Assembly (NCBI RefSeq): GCF_029714365.1
Contig: NZ_CP121659.1
Coordinates: 868,001-932,000, forward strand
Direction of reading: 5' to 3'
Length of the DNA stretch: 64,000 nucleotides
Source of the DNA: Sinorhizobium terangae
Lineage (GTDB): Bacteria; Pseudomonadota; Alphaproteobacteria; Rhizobiales; Rhizobiaceae
Below, in pieces: positions 22,079 through 31,650 of the stretch (its first letter is position 1; each line of letters opens with the position of its first letter). Position numbers and translations under genes: made by a program. The notes beneath the pieces are model-generated. The model ran no database searches and was not told where the DNA came from. It saw only the letters and a program-made list of their open reading frames with translations.

Positions 22079-22552
22079 ATGCGCTGCCCCTATTGTGGTT
22101 CCGAAGACAGCCAGGTGAAGGATTCCCGTCCGGCAGAGGACGGGAATGCCATTCGCCGCCGCCGCATCTGCCCGGATTGCGGCGGTCGCTTCACGACCTT
22201 CGAGCGGGTGCAACTGCGTGAGCTGATGATTATCAAGAAAACCGGCCGGAAGGTGCCTTTCGACCGGGACAAGCTGCTCCGTTCATTCGAGATTGCTCTC
22301 AGGAAACGCCCAGTCGATCGGGATCGCATCGAGCGCGCGGTGTCGGGTATCGTCCGCCGGCTCGAAAGCTCGGGGGAGACGGAAATCCCCTCCGAAGAAA
22401 TCGGTCTGCAGGTGCTCGAGGCCCTGAAGAGCCTCGACGATGTCGCTTTCGTCCGCTACGCGTCGGTCTATCGAGATTTCTCGCATGCGGAAGATTTCGA
22501 GAAAGTCATCGCGGAAATCAGCGCCAAGATCGCGCGCGATCCCGGCGAATAG
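22079..22552 (+). CDS. nrdR: transcriptional repressor NrdR
   Basis: This is a nucleotide-sensing repressor of ribonucleotide reductase genes. The N-terminal zinc ribbon shows CPYCGS and CPDCGGRF, followed by an ATP-cone ([19 protein letters not shown] through the [14 protein letters not shown] motif). The length is 157 residues, as in the family. It binds NrdR boxes upstream of nrd genes, none of which are in this window. The position between glyA and ribD is conserved in Rhizobiales. Confidence 0.97.
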   Translation: MRCPYCGSEDSQVKDSRPAEDGNAIRRRRICPDCGGRFTTFERVQLRELMIIKKTGRKVPFDRDKLLRSFEIALRKRPVDRDRIERAVSGIVRRLESSGETEIPSEEIGLQVLEALKSLDDVAFVRYASVYRDFSHAEDFEKVIAEISAKIARDPGE

Positions 22553-22570
22553 GCCCAAGCGGAGCGAAGC

Positions 22571-23659
22571 ATGACAGCGCCGGCGCGCGAGGACGAAAGG
22601 TTCATGGCGGCGGCGCTGCGCCTCGCCCGCCGCAATCTCGGCCTGACGTCGACGAACCCTTCGGTCGCCTGCATCATCGTCAAGGACGGAACGATCGTGG
22701 GCCGGGCGGTAACGGCGCCGGGGGGACGCCCGCATGCCGAGACGCAGGCGCTCGCGGAAGCCGGAGAGAAGGCGAGGGGAGCAACCGCCTATGTCACCCT
22801 CGAGCCCTGCTCGCATCACGGCAAGACGCCACCCTGTGCCGACGCTCTGATCGCCTCCGGCGTCGCCCGCGTCGTCATTTCTATCCTCGACCCGGACGAG
22901 CGTGTTGCTGGACGCGGCGTGGTGATGCTGCGCGGCGCCGGCATCGCCGTCGACATCGGCGCGCTCCATGCCGGTGGAGAGCAGGCGCTTGAAGCCTACC
23001 TCATGCGTCAGCGCATGAAACGCCCGCATGTGGCTCTGAAGCTTGCGGTTTCCCAGGACGGGATGATCGGCCGCACGGGGGAAGGCCAGGTTCGGATTAC
23101 GGGAGCGATTTCGCGTGCGCAGGTGCAGGTGCTGCGCGCGGAGACCGATGCGATATTGGTCGGAATAGGTACTGCGGCTGCCGATGACCCGGACCTAACC
23201 GTGCGCTTGCACGGCCTCGAAGACCGGTCTCCAATCCGCATCGTTCTCGACCGACGCCTCGATCTGCCAGTCCGCTCGAAACTCGTCCGTTCGGCGCAAG
23301 AGGTTCCGGTGATTGTTGTGGCAGACGCAAGCCTCGATGAGGATGCTGCCACCCGCCGCGCCGCGCTCGAAGCTGCAGGCGCCGAGGTCCTGAATGTCGA
23401 CGCCATCCCCGACCTTTTGACGGCGCTTGCCTCGCGCGGCATTTCCTCGCTGCTGGTCGAAGGCGGCGCGCGGGCGGCTCGCGCGTTCCTCGATGCCGGC
23501 CTCGTCGATCGCATCCTGCTTTTCACCGGTCCGATCACCATTGGCGAAGATGGGATCCGATCCCCATTTGATCGGCAGTCCATTCCGGCCGGTTTCGTGC
23601 TTCGTCGGACGGCGCGTTACGGCGACGATATTTTCGAGGATTACGAGAGAAACATCTGA
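22571..23659 (+). CDS. ribD: bifunctional riboflavin biosynthesis deaminase/reductase RibD
   Basis: The N-terminal domain is a zinc cytidine-deaminase fold with HAETQAL and PCSHHGKTPPC as zinc ligands, and it deaminates the pyrimidine intermediate. The C-terminal domain is a dihydrofolate-reductase-like reductase (KLAVSQDGMIG, LLVEGGARAARAFL) that reduces the ribosyl side chain. At 362 residues both domains are complete. GGAGCGAAGC precedes the ATG. The last base of the stop codon is the first of the ribE start (TGATG), so the two genes are translationally coupled. Confidence 0.97.
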   Translation: MTAPAREDERFMAAALRLARRNLGLTSTNPSVACIIVKDGTIVGRAVTAPGGRPHAETQALAEAGEKARGATAYVTLEPCSHHGKTPPCADALIASGVARVVISILDPDERVAGRGVVMLRGAGIAVDIGALHAGGEQALEAYLMRQRMKRPHVALKLAVSQDGMIGRTGEGQVRITGAISRAQVQVLRAETDAILVGIGTAAADDPDLTVRLHGLEDRSPIRIVLDRRLDLPVRSKLVRSAQEVPVIVVADASLDEDAATRRAALEAAGAEVLNVDAIPDLLTALASRGISSLLVEGGARAARAFLDAGLVDRILLFTGPITIGEDGIRSPFDRQSIPAGFVLRRTARYGDDIFEDYERNI

Positions 23660-24279
23660 TGTTCACAGGCATTGTCACCGATATCGGCACCGTTGAGGCT
23701 GTCACACCGTTGAGGGAAGGCATCAAGCTTCGCATTGCCACGAATTACGATCCGAAGACGATCGATATGGGCGCCTCGATCGCCCATGCCGGCGTGTGCC
23801 TGACCGTCACGGCACTGCCGGAGGCAGGCAGCAACGAGCGCTGGTTCGAGGTCGAGGCATGGGAGGAGGCGCTTCGGCTGACGACGATCGCCGGATGGCG
23901 AAAGGGCACACGCATCAATCTCGAGCGTTCCTTAAAGATCGGTGACGAGCTTGGTGGTCACCTCGTGTCCGGTCATGTGGACGACAAGGCCGAAATCCTC
24001 TCCGTGGAGCCCGAAGGCGACGCGGTGCGCTTCCGGTTGCGCGCGCCGGAGCATCTTGCCAGGTTCGTCGCACCCAAGGGCTCGGTCGCCCTCGACGGAA
24101 CCTCGCTCACCGTCAACAAGGTGGATGGTGTCGAGTTCGACGTGCTCCTGATCCGTCACTCGCTCGAAGTCACCACGTGGGGCGAGCGGCGCGCCGGCGA
24201 TCTCGTCAACTTCGAGGTTGACACGATGGCGCGTTATGCGGCGCGGCTGGCAGAATTTCCCGCACCCAAGGCGGAATAG
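23659..24279 (+). CDS. ribE: riboflavin synthase, alpha subunit
   Basis: The enzyme converts two lumazine molecules to riboflavin. The protein has two lumazine-binding repeats, each starting with a short MFTGIVTDIG-like or DELGGHLVSGHVD segment, over 206 residues. It overlaps the ribD stop codon by one base. The partner lumazine synthase, ribH, lies about 2.1 kb further on behind three minus-strand genes. The symbol ribC is also used for this gene. Confidence 0.96.
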   Translation: MFTGIVTDIGTVEAVTPLREGIKLRIATNYDPKTIDMGASIAHAGVCLTVTALPEAGSNERWFEVEAWEEALRLTTIAGWRKGTRINLERSLKIGDELGGHLVSGHVDDKAEILSVEPEGDAVRFRLRAPEHLARFVAPKGSVALDGTSLTVNKVDGVEFDVLLIRHSLEVTTWGERRAGDLVNFEVDTMARYAARLAEFPAPKAE

Positions 24280-24295
24280 CGGTGGCAGAAATGGA

Positions 24296-24319
24296 TCCGC
24301 CCCCACAAGCGGGGGCGGA
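24296..24319. terminator. hairpin between ribE and the convergent gene
   Basis: TCCGCCCCC and GGGGGCGGA form a perfect 9-bp stem with a 6-base loop, located between two convergent genes. No T tract follows on either strand, so it may act weakly or be a barrier only. Confidence 0.5.
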
Positions 24320-24340
24320 CACCGTTGTTCGGGCAGGGTT

Positions 24341-24691
24341 TCAGCGCACATAGAGCGTGAGGCCGCCGTCGGCCGCCTGCGATGCGCCCGCGATGTTGTT
24401 CATCTCGACATTGCGTGCCTTGAGCTTGGCGGCGAGCGCCCTGTTACCGTCGACAGCGGTATGGAGTGCCGCTAGCTGTTGCGGCGTTTCTGCGTCGATC
24501 CTGGCGCGGGTCTCGTTCATGCGGCTCAGCGTGTCGACATCGACGATCCTGAAGTTATCGCCCTTGAAGTTGCGAACGGTCCGGTCAATCTGGTCCGGCC
24601 AGTTCATTTCGACACCGGCCGCGTAGGAGATGCCGCCGAAACTCAAGGCGGACAGGGTGGCGATGACGGAGATTTTCGCAAAGCGGTTCAT
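24341..24691 (-). CDS. small secreted protein of unknown function
   Basis: From the ATG at 24691, seven bases after AAAGGAG, the protein has 116 residues; an ATG two codons upstream overlaps the ribosome site too closely. It begins with a signal peptide (MNRFAKISVIATLSALSFGG with cleavage near SYA-AG). The mature part of about 90 residues is helical with charged residues (RMNETRARIDAETPQQLAALH). I recognise no domain. It is convergent with ribE and stands alone. Confidence 0.75.
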   Translation of the reverse strand: MNRFAKISVIATLSALSFGGISYAAGVEMNWPDQIDRTVRNFKGDNFRIVDVDTLSRMNETRARIDAETPQQLAALHTAVDGNRALAAKLKARNVEMNNIAGASQAADGGLTLYVR

Positions 24692-24962
24692 TGTCATGCT
24701 CCTTTGGTTGCCCGCGGGGCTGTGGCTTATTCAACAAGCCGATGCGTCCCGCAGGGGCCAGCACCAATCCTTTGCGGGTGAAGTCACCCACAGCGAAAAG
24801 GCGCTCGACTGTTTCGACTGGTTGAGGCGGCGCCCCCGTCGCGCGACCGGGAGTTACGTCGTTTCAACGATGGCAAAATGAGCCGGAATGTGGCTCTTTC
24901 GAGGGCATAACGACCTGAAAAATAATTAAAAAATGTTCATATTCGAGGTCCGGCGGGGCCGT

Positions 24963-25499
24963 CTAGGCTGCGGACTTCCGGTGCCGTTCGAACAGGATGA
25001 CGTGGTTGCCGTGATAGGTCGTGCGCCAGAACTCCGCAAAGCCATGCTTGGCGGCCACCCGGATCGATGCCTGATTGCCGATGTCGATGACACAGGTCTT
25101 CTTCAGGGTCGAAAAGTGCCGATCGGCCCAGGCGAGCGCCGCGGTTACCGCCTCTGTGGCCAGCCCCTGGCCATGTGTTCTGGGGGAAAGCGCCCAGCCC
25201 ATTTCCATCGTACCTTCGAGGGAGGGCGTGATAAGACGATGTGCGTCGTGGAAACCGGCCTCGCCGATAAAGGTGCCGGTTGCCTTCTCCTGGATCGCAA
25301 AGAAGCCGAAGCCGAAATAATGCCACATGCCGACCTGGCGCAGGAAGCGTGTCCAGGACTGCTCGCGCGAATAGGGTATGCCGCCGATGTAGCGCGTGAC
25401 CTCCTCGTCCGCGAACAAGGCGGTATAGGCGGGAAAGTCGTCGCGCCGGTAGGGGCGCAGCAGAAGTCGTTCGGTTTCGATTGTGGGAACGCTGTGCAT
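24963..25499 (-). CDS. GNAT acetyltransferase, RimJ/RimL type
   Basis: This cytoplasmic N-acyltransferase of 178 residues opens with the TERLLLRPYRRDDFPAY segment typical of the RimL branch. The acetyl-CoA-binding loop (RTHGQGLATEAVTAAL) and a late NQASIRVAAKHGF motif are present. Members acetylate ribosomal proteins, antibiotics or small amines, and the substrate cannot be inferred here. It stands between two unrelated small genes on the same strand; the gap to the secreted protein on the right-hand side of the map (265 bases) is AT-rich and holds no gene. Confidence 0.85.
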   Translation of the reverse strand: MHSVPTIETERLLLRPYRRDDFPAYTALFADEEVTRYIGGIPYSREQSWTRFLRQVGMWHYFGFGFFAIQEKATGTFIGEAGFHDAHRLITPSLEGTMEMGWALSPRTHGQGLATEAVTAALAWADRHFSTLKKTCVIDIGNQASIRVAAKHGFAEFWRTTYHGNHVILFERHRKSAA

Positions 25500-25528
25500 G
25501 TTTTAGGTCCAGATTCTTGCGAGTTATA

Positions 25529-26032
25529 TCAGGCGCCCGGTTCGCCGTCCCAGTAGTCGGTTGTGGACGCGGCGCGGCCGATAAAACGGAAGGAAGCGTT
25601 TGGCGAACCGGGGCGCCGTGTCTTTGCCAGGAATTTGCCAGAGTCGGGATATTCGCAGATCTCCGTAGCCGCCATCGTTGAGATGGAAAGGTATTTGAGC
25701 GCCGTGGTGCCCGTATTGATCAGATGATGCGCAGTTTCGGGGCCGCCGGCTGGCGCGCCCAACACGTCGCCGGGACCGACTTCGTGACGTTCGCTGCCGA
25801 AGCGATAGGTTCCTTCTCCCTCAAGGATGATGAACAGCTCTTCCTCGACATGGTGGTTGTGAAAGGGGCAGCCGGATTTGCCCGGCGGCACCTCGCCGTA
25901 GCCGATGCCCAGATCCTTGAGGCCGAGGAGAGCGCCGAAAGAAGCGTCGCTCGACTCGAAAAACGAGCCGCGCTGCCAGTGCTCGAGTTTGAGGTTCTTC
26001 AGGTTGACGATAGGCTTTCGCGAATTCGTCAT
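25529..26032 (-). CDS. cupin-domain protein
   Basis: This protein of 167 residues has a single conserved double-stranded beta-helix. The metal-site motif is PFHNHHVEEELFIILEGEGTYRFG followed by PGDVLGAPAGGPETAHH, which supplies His, His, Glu and His. It looks like a small-molecule-binding or isomerase-like cupin, and nothing in the sequence identifies the ligand. A perfect 9-bp inverted repeat lies 88 bases upstream and could be its operator. Confidence 0.82.
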   Translation of the reverse strand: MTNSRKPIVNLKNLKLEHWQRGSFFESSDASFGALLGLKDLGIGYGEVPPGKSGCPFHNHHVEEELFIILEGEGTYRFGSERHEVGPGDVLGAPAGGPETAHHLINTGTTALKYLSISTMAATEICEYPDSGKFLAKTRRPGSPNASFRFIGRAASTTDYWDGEPGA

Positions 26033-26119
26033 CGTCTTCCTCCTAATCTTCGCGACGCCAATGTCGCCACGTTCATCGTTGAAGTGAGGGACAGCCCCGC
26101 CTTGCAGAATCGACGCTAC

Positions 26120-26140
26120 TGCACCTAAGGTTTAGGTGCA
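26120..26140. promoter_or_regulatory. candidate operator, perfect 9-bp inverted repeat
   Basis: TGCACCTAA-GGT-TTAGGTGCA is a perfect palindrome with a three-base centre, placed between divergent genes. The length and symmetry fit a dimeric repressor site. It is not followed by a T tract, so it is not a terminator. Confidence 0.5.
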
Positions 26141-26205
26141 ATCAAAGCTGTTGCAAGCGAATACGTCCGGCAGCCCACCCTTGTAGCAAGTCCGCAGGGC
26201 CAAGT

Positions 26206-26236
26206 GCTGCAGCGCCCGCTTCGGCCGCTGTTGTTT
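26206..26236 (+). terminator. terminator-like hairpin in the ribH leader
   Basis: CAGCGCCCGCTTCGGCCGCTG forms a stem of five pairs, one mismatch and two further pairs, followed by TTG and seven T residues. It lies about 170 bases upstream of ribH and is read in the same direction, so it could end a short leader RNA or belong to a small RNA. Confidence 0.4.
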
Positions 26237-26407
26237 TTTTCGTCGCCCGGAGACGGAAGAGCTGTCGGCCCCCCGCGCCACAGGGGCGTCGGCGCGGCAA
26301 ATGGCCTCCGGCTGGCGGAATTTGCTTGCCATTCTGCGCCGGGCGTGTTTTTACCGCCGCCTGCGCCGGTCAGGTCCGGCCCCAAAATTTTCAAAGACAG
26401 GTGATCC

Positions 26408-26869
26408 ATGGCGAAGACCACGTCCGCCCACATCCTGATTGTGGAAGCGCGCTTCTATGATGATATGGCCGACGCCTTGCTCGACGGTGCAAAGCACGCG
26501 CTCGATGCAGCCGGCGCGACTTATGATATTGTGACAGTTCCGGGGGCGTTGGAAATTCCCGCGGCGATTGCCATGGCGCTCGACGGCGCCGACGAGGGCG
26601 GCACGGAATATGACGGTTTCGTCGCGCTCGGCATGGTTATCCGCGGCGAGACCTACCATTTCGACATCGTCGCGAACGAATCCGCGCGTGCCCTTATGGA
26701 TCTCGCCGTCAGCGAAAGCCTTGCGCTCGGCAACGGCATTCTGACGGTCGAGAATGATGACCAGGCATGGGCACGCGCCCGCCGGTCGGAGGGCGACAAG
26801 GGTGGTTTCGCCGCGCGCGCGGCGCTGACCATGATCGAACTGAAGAAGAAGTTGGGCGCAGAAAAGTGA
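26408..26869 (+). CDS. ribH: 6,7-dimethyl-8-ribityllumazine synthase
   Basis: The enzyme makes lumazine, the substrate of ribE, from the pyrimidine ribitylamine and a four-carbon phosphate. The 153-residue protein shows the family segments [25 protein letters not shown] and [21 protein letters not shown], and its catalytic histidine lies in the last. AGGTGA precedes the ATG. The stop codon (TGA at 26867) overlaps the GTG start of nusB, so the two are translated together. This pairing is common in bacteria. Confidence 0.96.
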   Translation: MAKTTSAHILIVEARFYDDMADALLDGAKHALDAAGATYDIVTVPGALEIPAAIAMALDGADEGGTEYDGFVALGMVIRGETYHFDIVANESARALMDLAVSESLALGNGILTVENDDQAWARARRSEGDKGGFAARAALTMIELKKKLGAEK

Positions 26870-27345
26870 CGAAGACTCCCTCGGATCAGCCGCTGAAACA
26901 GGTCAACCAGCGTGGTGCCGCGCGCCTCGCTGCCGTCCAGGCGCTTTATCAGATGGATATCGGCGGCACCGGCGTGCTGGAGATCGTCGCCGAATACGAA
27001 GAGCACCGGCTGGGCCGGGAATTGGACGGAGAGACCTACCTCAAGGCGGACGCCTCGTGGTTCCGGTCGATCGTGTCGGGCGTCGTGCGCGACCAGCGCA
27101 CGCTTGACCCGCTGATCGGCGCCGCCCTCCAGGACGATTGGGCACTGTCCAGGCTCGATTCCACCGTCCGTGCGATCCTGCGCGCCGGCACCTTCGAGAT
27201 GCTCGAGCGCAAGGATGTCCCGGTTCCGGTAATCGTCACCGAATATGTCGAGATCGCCAAGGCGTTCTTCGAGGACGAGGAGCCCAAGCTCGTCAACGCA
27301 GTCCTCGACCGGATCGCCAAACAGGTCCGCGGCCAGCGGAAATAG
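26866..27345 (+). CDS. nusB: transcription antitermination factor NusB
   Basis: NusB pairs with NusE (S10) at boxA to allow antitermination of rRNA operons. The 159-residue protein is all-helical with the family pattern [16 protein letters not shown] at the start and [18 protein letters not shown] near the end. The start is the GTG at 26866, which overlaps the ribH stop. A longer in-frame ATG upstream lies inside ribH and was rejected. An MFS gene begins five bases after the stop codon. Confidence 0.95.
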   Translation: MTKTPSDQPLKQVNQRGAARLAAVQALYQMDIGGTGVLEIVAEYEEHRLGRELDGETYLKADASWFRSIVSGVVRDQRTLDPLIGAALQDDWALSRLDSTVRAILRAGTFEMLERKDVPVPVIVTEYVEIAKAFFEDEEPKLVNAVLDRIAKQVRGQRK

Positions 27346-27349
27346 CAAA

Positions 27350-28579
27350 ATGGTGGCAGCGACTGCGGACGACATGGGGGCGGTTCTCCGCGAGGCACGC
27401 CGTAACGTCTTTCTGTTGACGTTTGCACAAGCGCTGCTCGGCGTGGTCGGGCCGATCAGCTTCGCGGTCGGCGGTGTCGCCGGTCACCAGCTTCTCGGCG
27501 AAGACAAGTCGCTGGCGACGGCACCGCTTACCGGCTTTAACGTCGGCTTGGCGCTCGGCGTCGTTCTCGCCGCGACGCTGTCTCGGTTGGTCGGCAGGCG
27601 CTTCGCCTTCATTGGCGGCGCCGTTATCGCCGCATTGGGCGGGCTGATCGCCGCCGCGGCGCTTTTCGGTGACAATTTCTGGCTGTTCACCTTCGGCCTG
27701 GCCGTTCTCGGCTCCTCCAGCGGCTTCACGCAAAAACTTCGCTTCGCGGCAGCCGACGCATCGCCCTCCTTCTACAAGCCGAAGGCAATTTCCTGGATCT
27801 TGGGCGGCGGCATCATCTCGGCGATACTCGGGCCGCAGATCGTCATTTTCGCCGGCGACTACTTCGCGCCGGTATGGTTTGCCGGTGCGTTCGTGGCCCT
27901 CCTGCCGGTCTGCCTTGCCGCGATCTTCTTTTTTGTGCCCCTTCGCCTGCCGGATCTCAAAAGCGCTACGGGCCTGCACGCCACTGCACCAGTTCGGCCG
28001 CTTCGCGAGATCGTCGGCAACCAGCGGTTCCTGACAGGCATGATCTGCGGCATCTCCGCCTATGCGCTTATGACCTTCATGATGACAGGCGCACCGGTCG
28101 CCATGGTTGTCGGATGCGGTTTCTCGACTGATCTTGCGACGCTGGGAATACAATGGCACGTGCTCGCGATGTTCGGTCCGAGCTTTGCAACGGGCTGGCT
28201 CATCGCCCGCTTCGGCGCGGAGCGTATCGTGGCCTGCGGCTTTGTGCTGTTTCTGGTTTGCGCGGCGATCGCTCATATGGGCGTGGCGCTTTGGAATTTC
28301 TGGGGTGCGCTCGTTCTCCTCGGGCTCGGCTGGAATTTCGCGTTTATCGGCTCGACCGCAATTGTGGCGCAAAGCTATCGGCCGCATGAAGCGGACAAGG
28401 TTCAGGGCTTCCACGATATCATGCTGTTTTCGACGGTCGCCAGCGCGTCCTTCGCCTCCGGCGAGGTGCTCTCCGCCTATGGATGGGACGTGCTCAACGC
28501 CGTTGTCTGGCCGGTCGCTGGCATCTGCCTCGTCCTCCTTTTCGCGCTGATGCGGCGGAACAAGCGCGGTCCCGCCTGA
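27350..28579 (+). CDS. MFS transporter
   Basis: This inner-membrane protein of 409 residues has twelve predicted helices (for example AQALLGVVGPISFAVGGVAG and FGLAVLGSSSGFTQKLRF). A start at the ATG at 27350 follows the nusB stop by four bases; a later ATG at 27374 is possible. Its nearest look-alikes are unspecified alphaproteobacterial permeases, so I name no substrate. It lies in a row with ribH and nusB and may be co-transcribed with them. Confidence 0.85.
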   Translation: MVAATADDMGAVLREARRNVFLLTFAQALLGVVGPISFAVGGVAGHQLLGEDKSLATAPLTGFNVGLALGVVLAATLSRLVGRRFAFIGGAVIAALGGLIAAAALFGDNFWLFTFGLAVLGSSSGFTQKLRFAAADASPSFYKPKAISWILGGGIISAILGPQIVIFAGDYFAPVWFAGAFVALLPVCLAAIFFFVPLRLPDLKSATGLHATAPVRPLREIVGNQRFLTGMICGISAYALMTFMMTGAPVAMVVGCGFSTDLATLGIQWHVLAMFGPSFATGWLIARFGAERIVACGFVLFLVCAAIAHMGVALWNFWGALVLLGLGWNFAFIGSTAIVAQSYRPHEADKVQGFHDIMLFSTVASASFASGEVLSAYGWDVLNAVVWPVAGICLVLLFALMRRNKRGPA

Positions 28580-28785
28580 CCGCCGGTACTTCGGCCTCAG
28601 CAAAATCTTCCAACTCCCCCAAACGCGATCACGCCGGTAGTTTCAGGGGCTTGACGATCCCCATTCGCGCCCGCACTCTGGCCGCGCCGCGAGGGGTGCC
28701 GCTTGAGGATGCGGCGCGCGATTCGCGGAATGAGGGGCCTGCGGGAGGGAGTGAACCTGCAGGTTGAAACGGAGGATAATGCGAA

Positions 28786-30921
28786 ATGACCTTACTTTTA
28801 GGCGTTATCGCATGCGGGTTGCTCGCGGTGGCCTATGCCATCTGGGCAACGCAGTCGGTGCTTGCCGCCGACCAGGGGAATGCCCGCATGCAGGAGATCG
28901 CAGGCTTTATCAGAGAGGGGGCGCAGGCCTACCTCACACGTCAATATAGGACCATTGCCATCGTCGGTGTCGTTGTCTTCATCGCCGCGTGGTTTCTTCT
29001 CTCCGGTGCAGCCGCGATCGGCTTCCTGATCGGTGCGGTGTTGTCGGGCGCGGCCGGGTTCATCGGCATGCATGTTTCTGTCAGGGCCAACGTCCGCACG
29101 GCCCAGGCCGCATCGGTCAGCCTTGCCTCCGGTCTCGATATCGCCTTCAAGTCGGGCGCGATCACCGGCCTGCTGGTAGCTGGCCTGGCCCTGCTCGGCG
29201 TCTCCGTATACTACCTCATCCTGACCGCGGGCTTCGGGCACGACCCTGCCTCGCGCGAGGTTATCGATGCGCTCGTGGCGCTCGGCTTCGGGGCATCGCT
29301 GATTTCGATCTTCGCCCGTCTCGGCGGTGGCATCTTCACAAAAGGCGCCGACGTCGGCGGCGACCTCGTCGGCAAGGTGGAGGCTGGCATTCCGGAGGAC
29401 GATCCGCGCAACCCCGCGACCATTGCGGACAACGTCGGCGATAATGTCGGCGACTGCGCGGGGATGGCAGCGGACCTGTTCGAGACATACGCGGTTTCGG
29501 TCGTCGCGACCATGGTGCTTGCATCGATCTTCTTCGCGGGTACGCCGCTGCTCGCGACCGTGATGGTCTATCCGCTGGCGATCTGCGCCGCCTGCATCAT
29601 CACCTCGATCATCGGCACCTTCTTCGTCAAGCTCGGCACCAACGGCTCGATCATGGGCGCGCTTTATCGCGGCCTGATCGTCACCGGTGCCCTGTCGATC
29701 ATCGGCCTTGGCGCCGCCACGTCGCTGACGATCGGCTGGGGTTCGATCGGGACAGTCGCCGGCAAGGACGTCACCGGCTGGGGTCTGTTCATCTGCGGCA
29801 TCCTGGGTCTTGTCGTCACCGCATTGATCGTCGTGATCACCGAGTACTACACCGGGACCAACAAACGGCCGGTGAATTCGATTGCTCAGGCCTCGGTTAC
29901 CGGTCACGGCACCAACGTGATCCAGGGCCTCGCCGTCTCGCTGGAGTCGACCGCACTGCCGGCGATCGTCATCGTCGGCGGCATCATCGCCACCTATCAG
30001 CTCGCCGGCCTCTTCGGCACCGCCATTGCGGTCACCGCCATGCTCGGCCTCGCCGGCATGATCGTGGCGCTCGATGCCTTCGGTCCGGTCACGGACAATG
30101 CCGGCGGCATTGCCGAGATGTCGCACCTGCCGCCCGAGGTTCGCAAGTCGACCGACGCGCTCGATGCCGTCGGCAACACGACCAAGGCGGTGACCAAGGG
30201 CTATGCGATCGGTTCCGCAGGGCTTGGCGCTCTCGTGCTTTTCGCCGCCTATTCGAACGACCTTACCTACTTCGCCGCCAATGGCGACAAGCATCCTTAC
30301 TTCGCCGACGTGGGTGCGATCTCGTTTGATCTGTCCAACCCCTATGTCGTCGCCGGCCTGATCTTCGGCGGTCTGATCCCCTATCTTTTCGGCGGCATCG
30401 CCATGACGGCGGTCGGCCGCGCAGGCGGCGCCGTCGTCGAGGAAGTGCGCCGGCAGTTCAAGGAAAAACCGGGCATCATGGAAGGCAAGGACCGGCCCGA
30501 CTACGGCCGCGCCGTCGACATGCTGACCAAGGCAGCGATCCGCGAGATGATCATTCCCTCGCTGCTGCCGGTGCTGGCACCGATCGTCGTCTATTTCGGG
30601 GTATTGCTGCTTTCCGGCTCGAAGGCCTCGGCCTTCGCCGCGCTCGGGGCGTCCCTCCTCGGTGTCATCGTCAATGGTCTTTTCGTCGCCATATCGATGA
30701 CCTCCGGCGGCGGGGCATGGGACAATGCGAAGAAGAGCTTCGAGGACGGGTTCGTCGACAAGAACGGCACGCGTCACATGAAGGGTTCCGATGCCCACAA
30801 GGCTTCGGTCACCGGAGATACGGTCGGCGATCCCTACAAGGACACGGCCGGCCCGGCGGTCAATCCGGCGATCAAGATCACCAATATCGTGGCACTGCTG
30901 TTGCTGGCTGTTCTCGCCTGA
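28786..30921 (+). CDS. hppA: proton-translocating inorganic pyrophosphatase, K+-independent
   Basis: This membrane pump hydrolyses pyrophosphate and moves protons across the cytoplasmic membrane. It has about 16 hydrophobic segments over 711 residues. The substrate site is [20 protein letters not shown] followed by [22 protein letters not shown], and the other acidic motifs are intact. In [16 protein letters not shown] the lysine occupies the position that is alanine in potassium-requiring enzymes, so this is the K+-independent type. GGAGG lies eleven bases before the ATG. A strong hairpin terminator follows. Confidence 0.96.
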   Translation: MTLLLGVIACGLLAVAYAIWATQSVLAADQGNARMQEIAGFIREGAQAYLTRQYRTIAIVGVVVFIAAWFLLSGAAAIGFLIGAVLSGAAGFIGMHVSVRANVRTAQAASVSLASGLDIAFKSGAITGLLVAGLALLGVSVYYLILTAGFGHDPASREVIDALVALGFGASLISIFARLGGGIFTKGADVGGDLVGKVEAGIPEDDPRNPATIADNVGDNVGDCAGMAADLFETYAVSVVATMVLASIFFAGTPLLATVMVYPLAICAACIITSIIGTFFVKLGTNGSIMGALYRGLIVTGALSIIGLGAATSLTIGWGSIGTVAGKDVTGWGLFICGILGLVVTALIVVITEYYTGTNKRPVNSIAQASVTGHGTNVIQGLAVSLESTALPAIVIVGGIIATYQLAGLFGTAIAVTAMLGLAGMIVALDAFGPVTDNAGGIAEMSHLPPEVRKSTDALDAVGNTTKAVTKGYAIGSAGLGALVLFAAYSNDLTYFAANGDKHPYFADVGAISFDLSNPYVVAGLIFGGLIPYLFGGIAMTAVGRAGGAVVEEVRRQFKEKPGIMEGKDRPDYGRAVDMLTKAAIREMIIPSLLPVLAPIVVYFGVLLLSGSKASAFAALGASLLGVIVNGLFVAISMTSGGGAWDNAKKSFEDGFVDKNGTRHMKGSDAHKASVTGDTVGDPYKDTAGPAVNPAIKITNIVALLLLAVLA

Positions 30922-30940
30922 CCGCGGTTGCGTAAAAACC

Positions 30941-30975
30941 AAGAAGCCCGCGAACCTTGTTCGCGGGCTTCTTTG
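30941..30975 (+). terminator. terminator of hppA, possibly bidirectional
   Basis: AGAAGCCCGCGAA and TTCGCGGGCTTCT form a perfect 13-bp stem with a 5-base loop, followed by TTG. The opposite strand is preceded by AAAAACC, so it may also stop the convergent bamE transcript. Confidence 0.85.
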
Positions 30976-31001
30976 TGGATTGTACCTTACTATGTCGCGG
31001 C

Positions 31002-31514
31002 TTACGGACCTTTGCCAAAGTCCTTGAAGAGGTTTCGCGCCGCTGCCTGTCCGGCGCCCGGACCGCTCAGGAGCTGCCCCAGGAAGCTGGTTTCCTTGCC
31101 GCCGGTCGGCGTCGTGCGCGACAGCATGTCGAAGACCTTGCCGTCCTTCATGGTATAATGCGCCAGCTGGCTGACGACGCCTTCCTTGTCGAAATAGACG
31201 GCAAGGATCGATTGGTCGACGAGCTTCGGCTTCATGAATGCGACAGGCCGCCTGCGTGTCTGCGAGATGTAATAGAAGACTTCGTTGTCGAAGGTGGCGG
31301 TGGTCGAAGGTGTGCCCAGAGAGAGCAGCACCTGCTCGCGGCTCGATCCGACCGGAACGAGGTTCAGCGTTTCCTGATCGACGACATAGCCCTGATGCAG
31401 GACCTCGCCCATATTCGCTGTCGTGCAGGCGGCAAGCGTAGTGGTGCAAAGGGAAGCCACGAGCACGGCACGGCTCAGAACATTCAGGTTTGATATCAGA
31501 TACCGCTTCGACAA
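31002..31514 (-). CDS. bamE: outer-membrane assembly lipoprotein BamE (SmpA/OmlA)
   Basis: This is a lipoprotein of the Bam complex that inserts outer-membrane proteins. The likely start is a TTG at 31514 with AGGGGAA upstream, giving a signal with lipobox LAAC at Cys30. The BamE fold follows: VPVGSSREQVLLSLGTPS, then FYYISQTRRRPV and LAVYFDKEGVVSQL. The length is 170 residues. A longer reading frame extends upstream but has no signal or ribosome site at its ATG. It is divergent from the bc1 chaperone gene. Confidence 0.9.
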   Translation of the reverse strand: MSKRYLISNLNVLSRAVLVASLCTTTLAACTTANMGEVLHQGYVVDQETLNLVPVGSSREQVLLSLGTPSTTATFDNEVFYYISQTRRRPVAFMKPKLVDQSILAVYFDKEGVVSQLAHYTMKDGKVFDMLSRTTPTGGKETSFLGQLLSGPGAGQAAARNLFKDFGKGP

Positions 31515-31650
31515 GGACTGTTCCCCTGGAGTAACGATGGCAGGTCCGCCATTGCAATTCGTGCCTGCTTCGGTAAACCAGCTTCGGCTATCATGCAATA
31601 ACGTCGTGGGCGCCGCCCACATTTCGAGAAAGCCAGAACTGGGCTTTGTG

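Larger units (their letters stand above)
26033..26407. other. divergent intergenic region between a cupin gene and ribH
   Basis: The region is 375 bases without a convincing gene. It holds a perfect palindrome at 26120-26140 and a terminator-like hairpin with a long T run near 26206-26236. The remainder, up to the ribH site AGGTGA, is GC-rich with no known riboswitch core. Confidence 0.55.

Noticed and set aside
26141..26400. Possible FMN riboswitch in the ribH leader
   Set aside because: None of the conserved FMN-element segments are present in order, and rhizobial FMN switches are usually at other riboflavin genes.
28798..31557. A 919-residue open frame antisense to hppA, and similar long frames opposite glyA (20603-22213), parC (12001-13821), rnd (732-1886) and the multicopper oxidase (1900-3441)
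   Set aside because: They lie opposite clear genes in high-GC DNA, where antisense frames stay open by codon bias, and their translations are rich in Arg, Asp and His without any domain.
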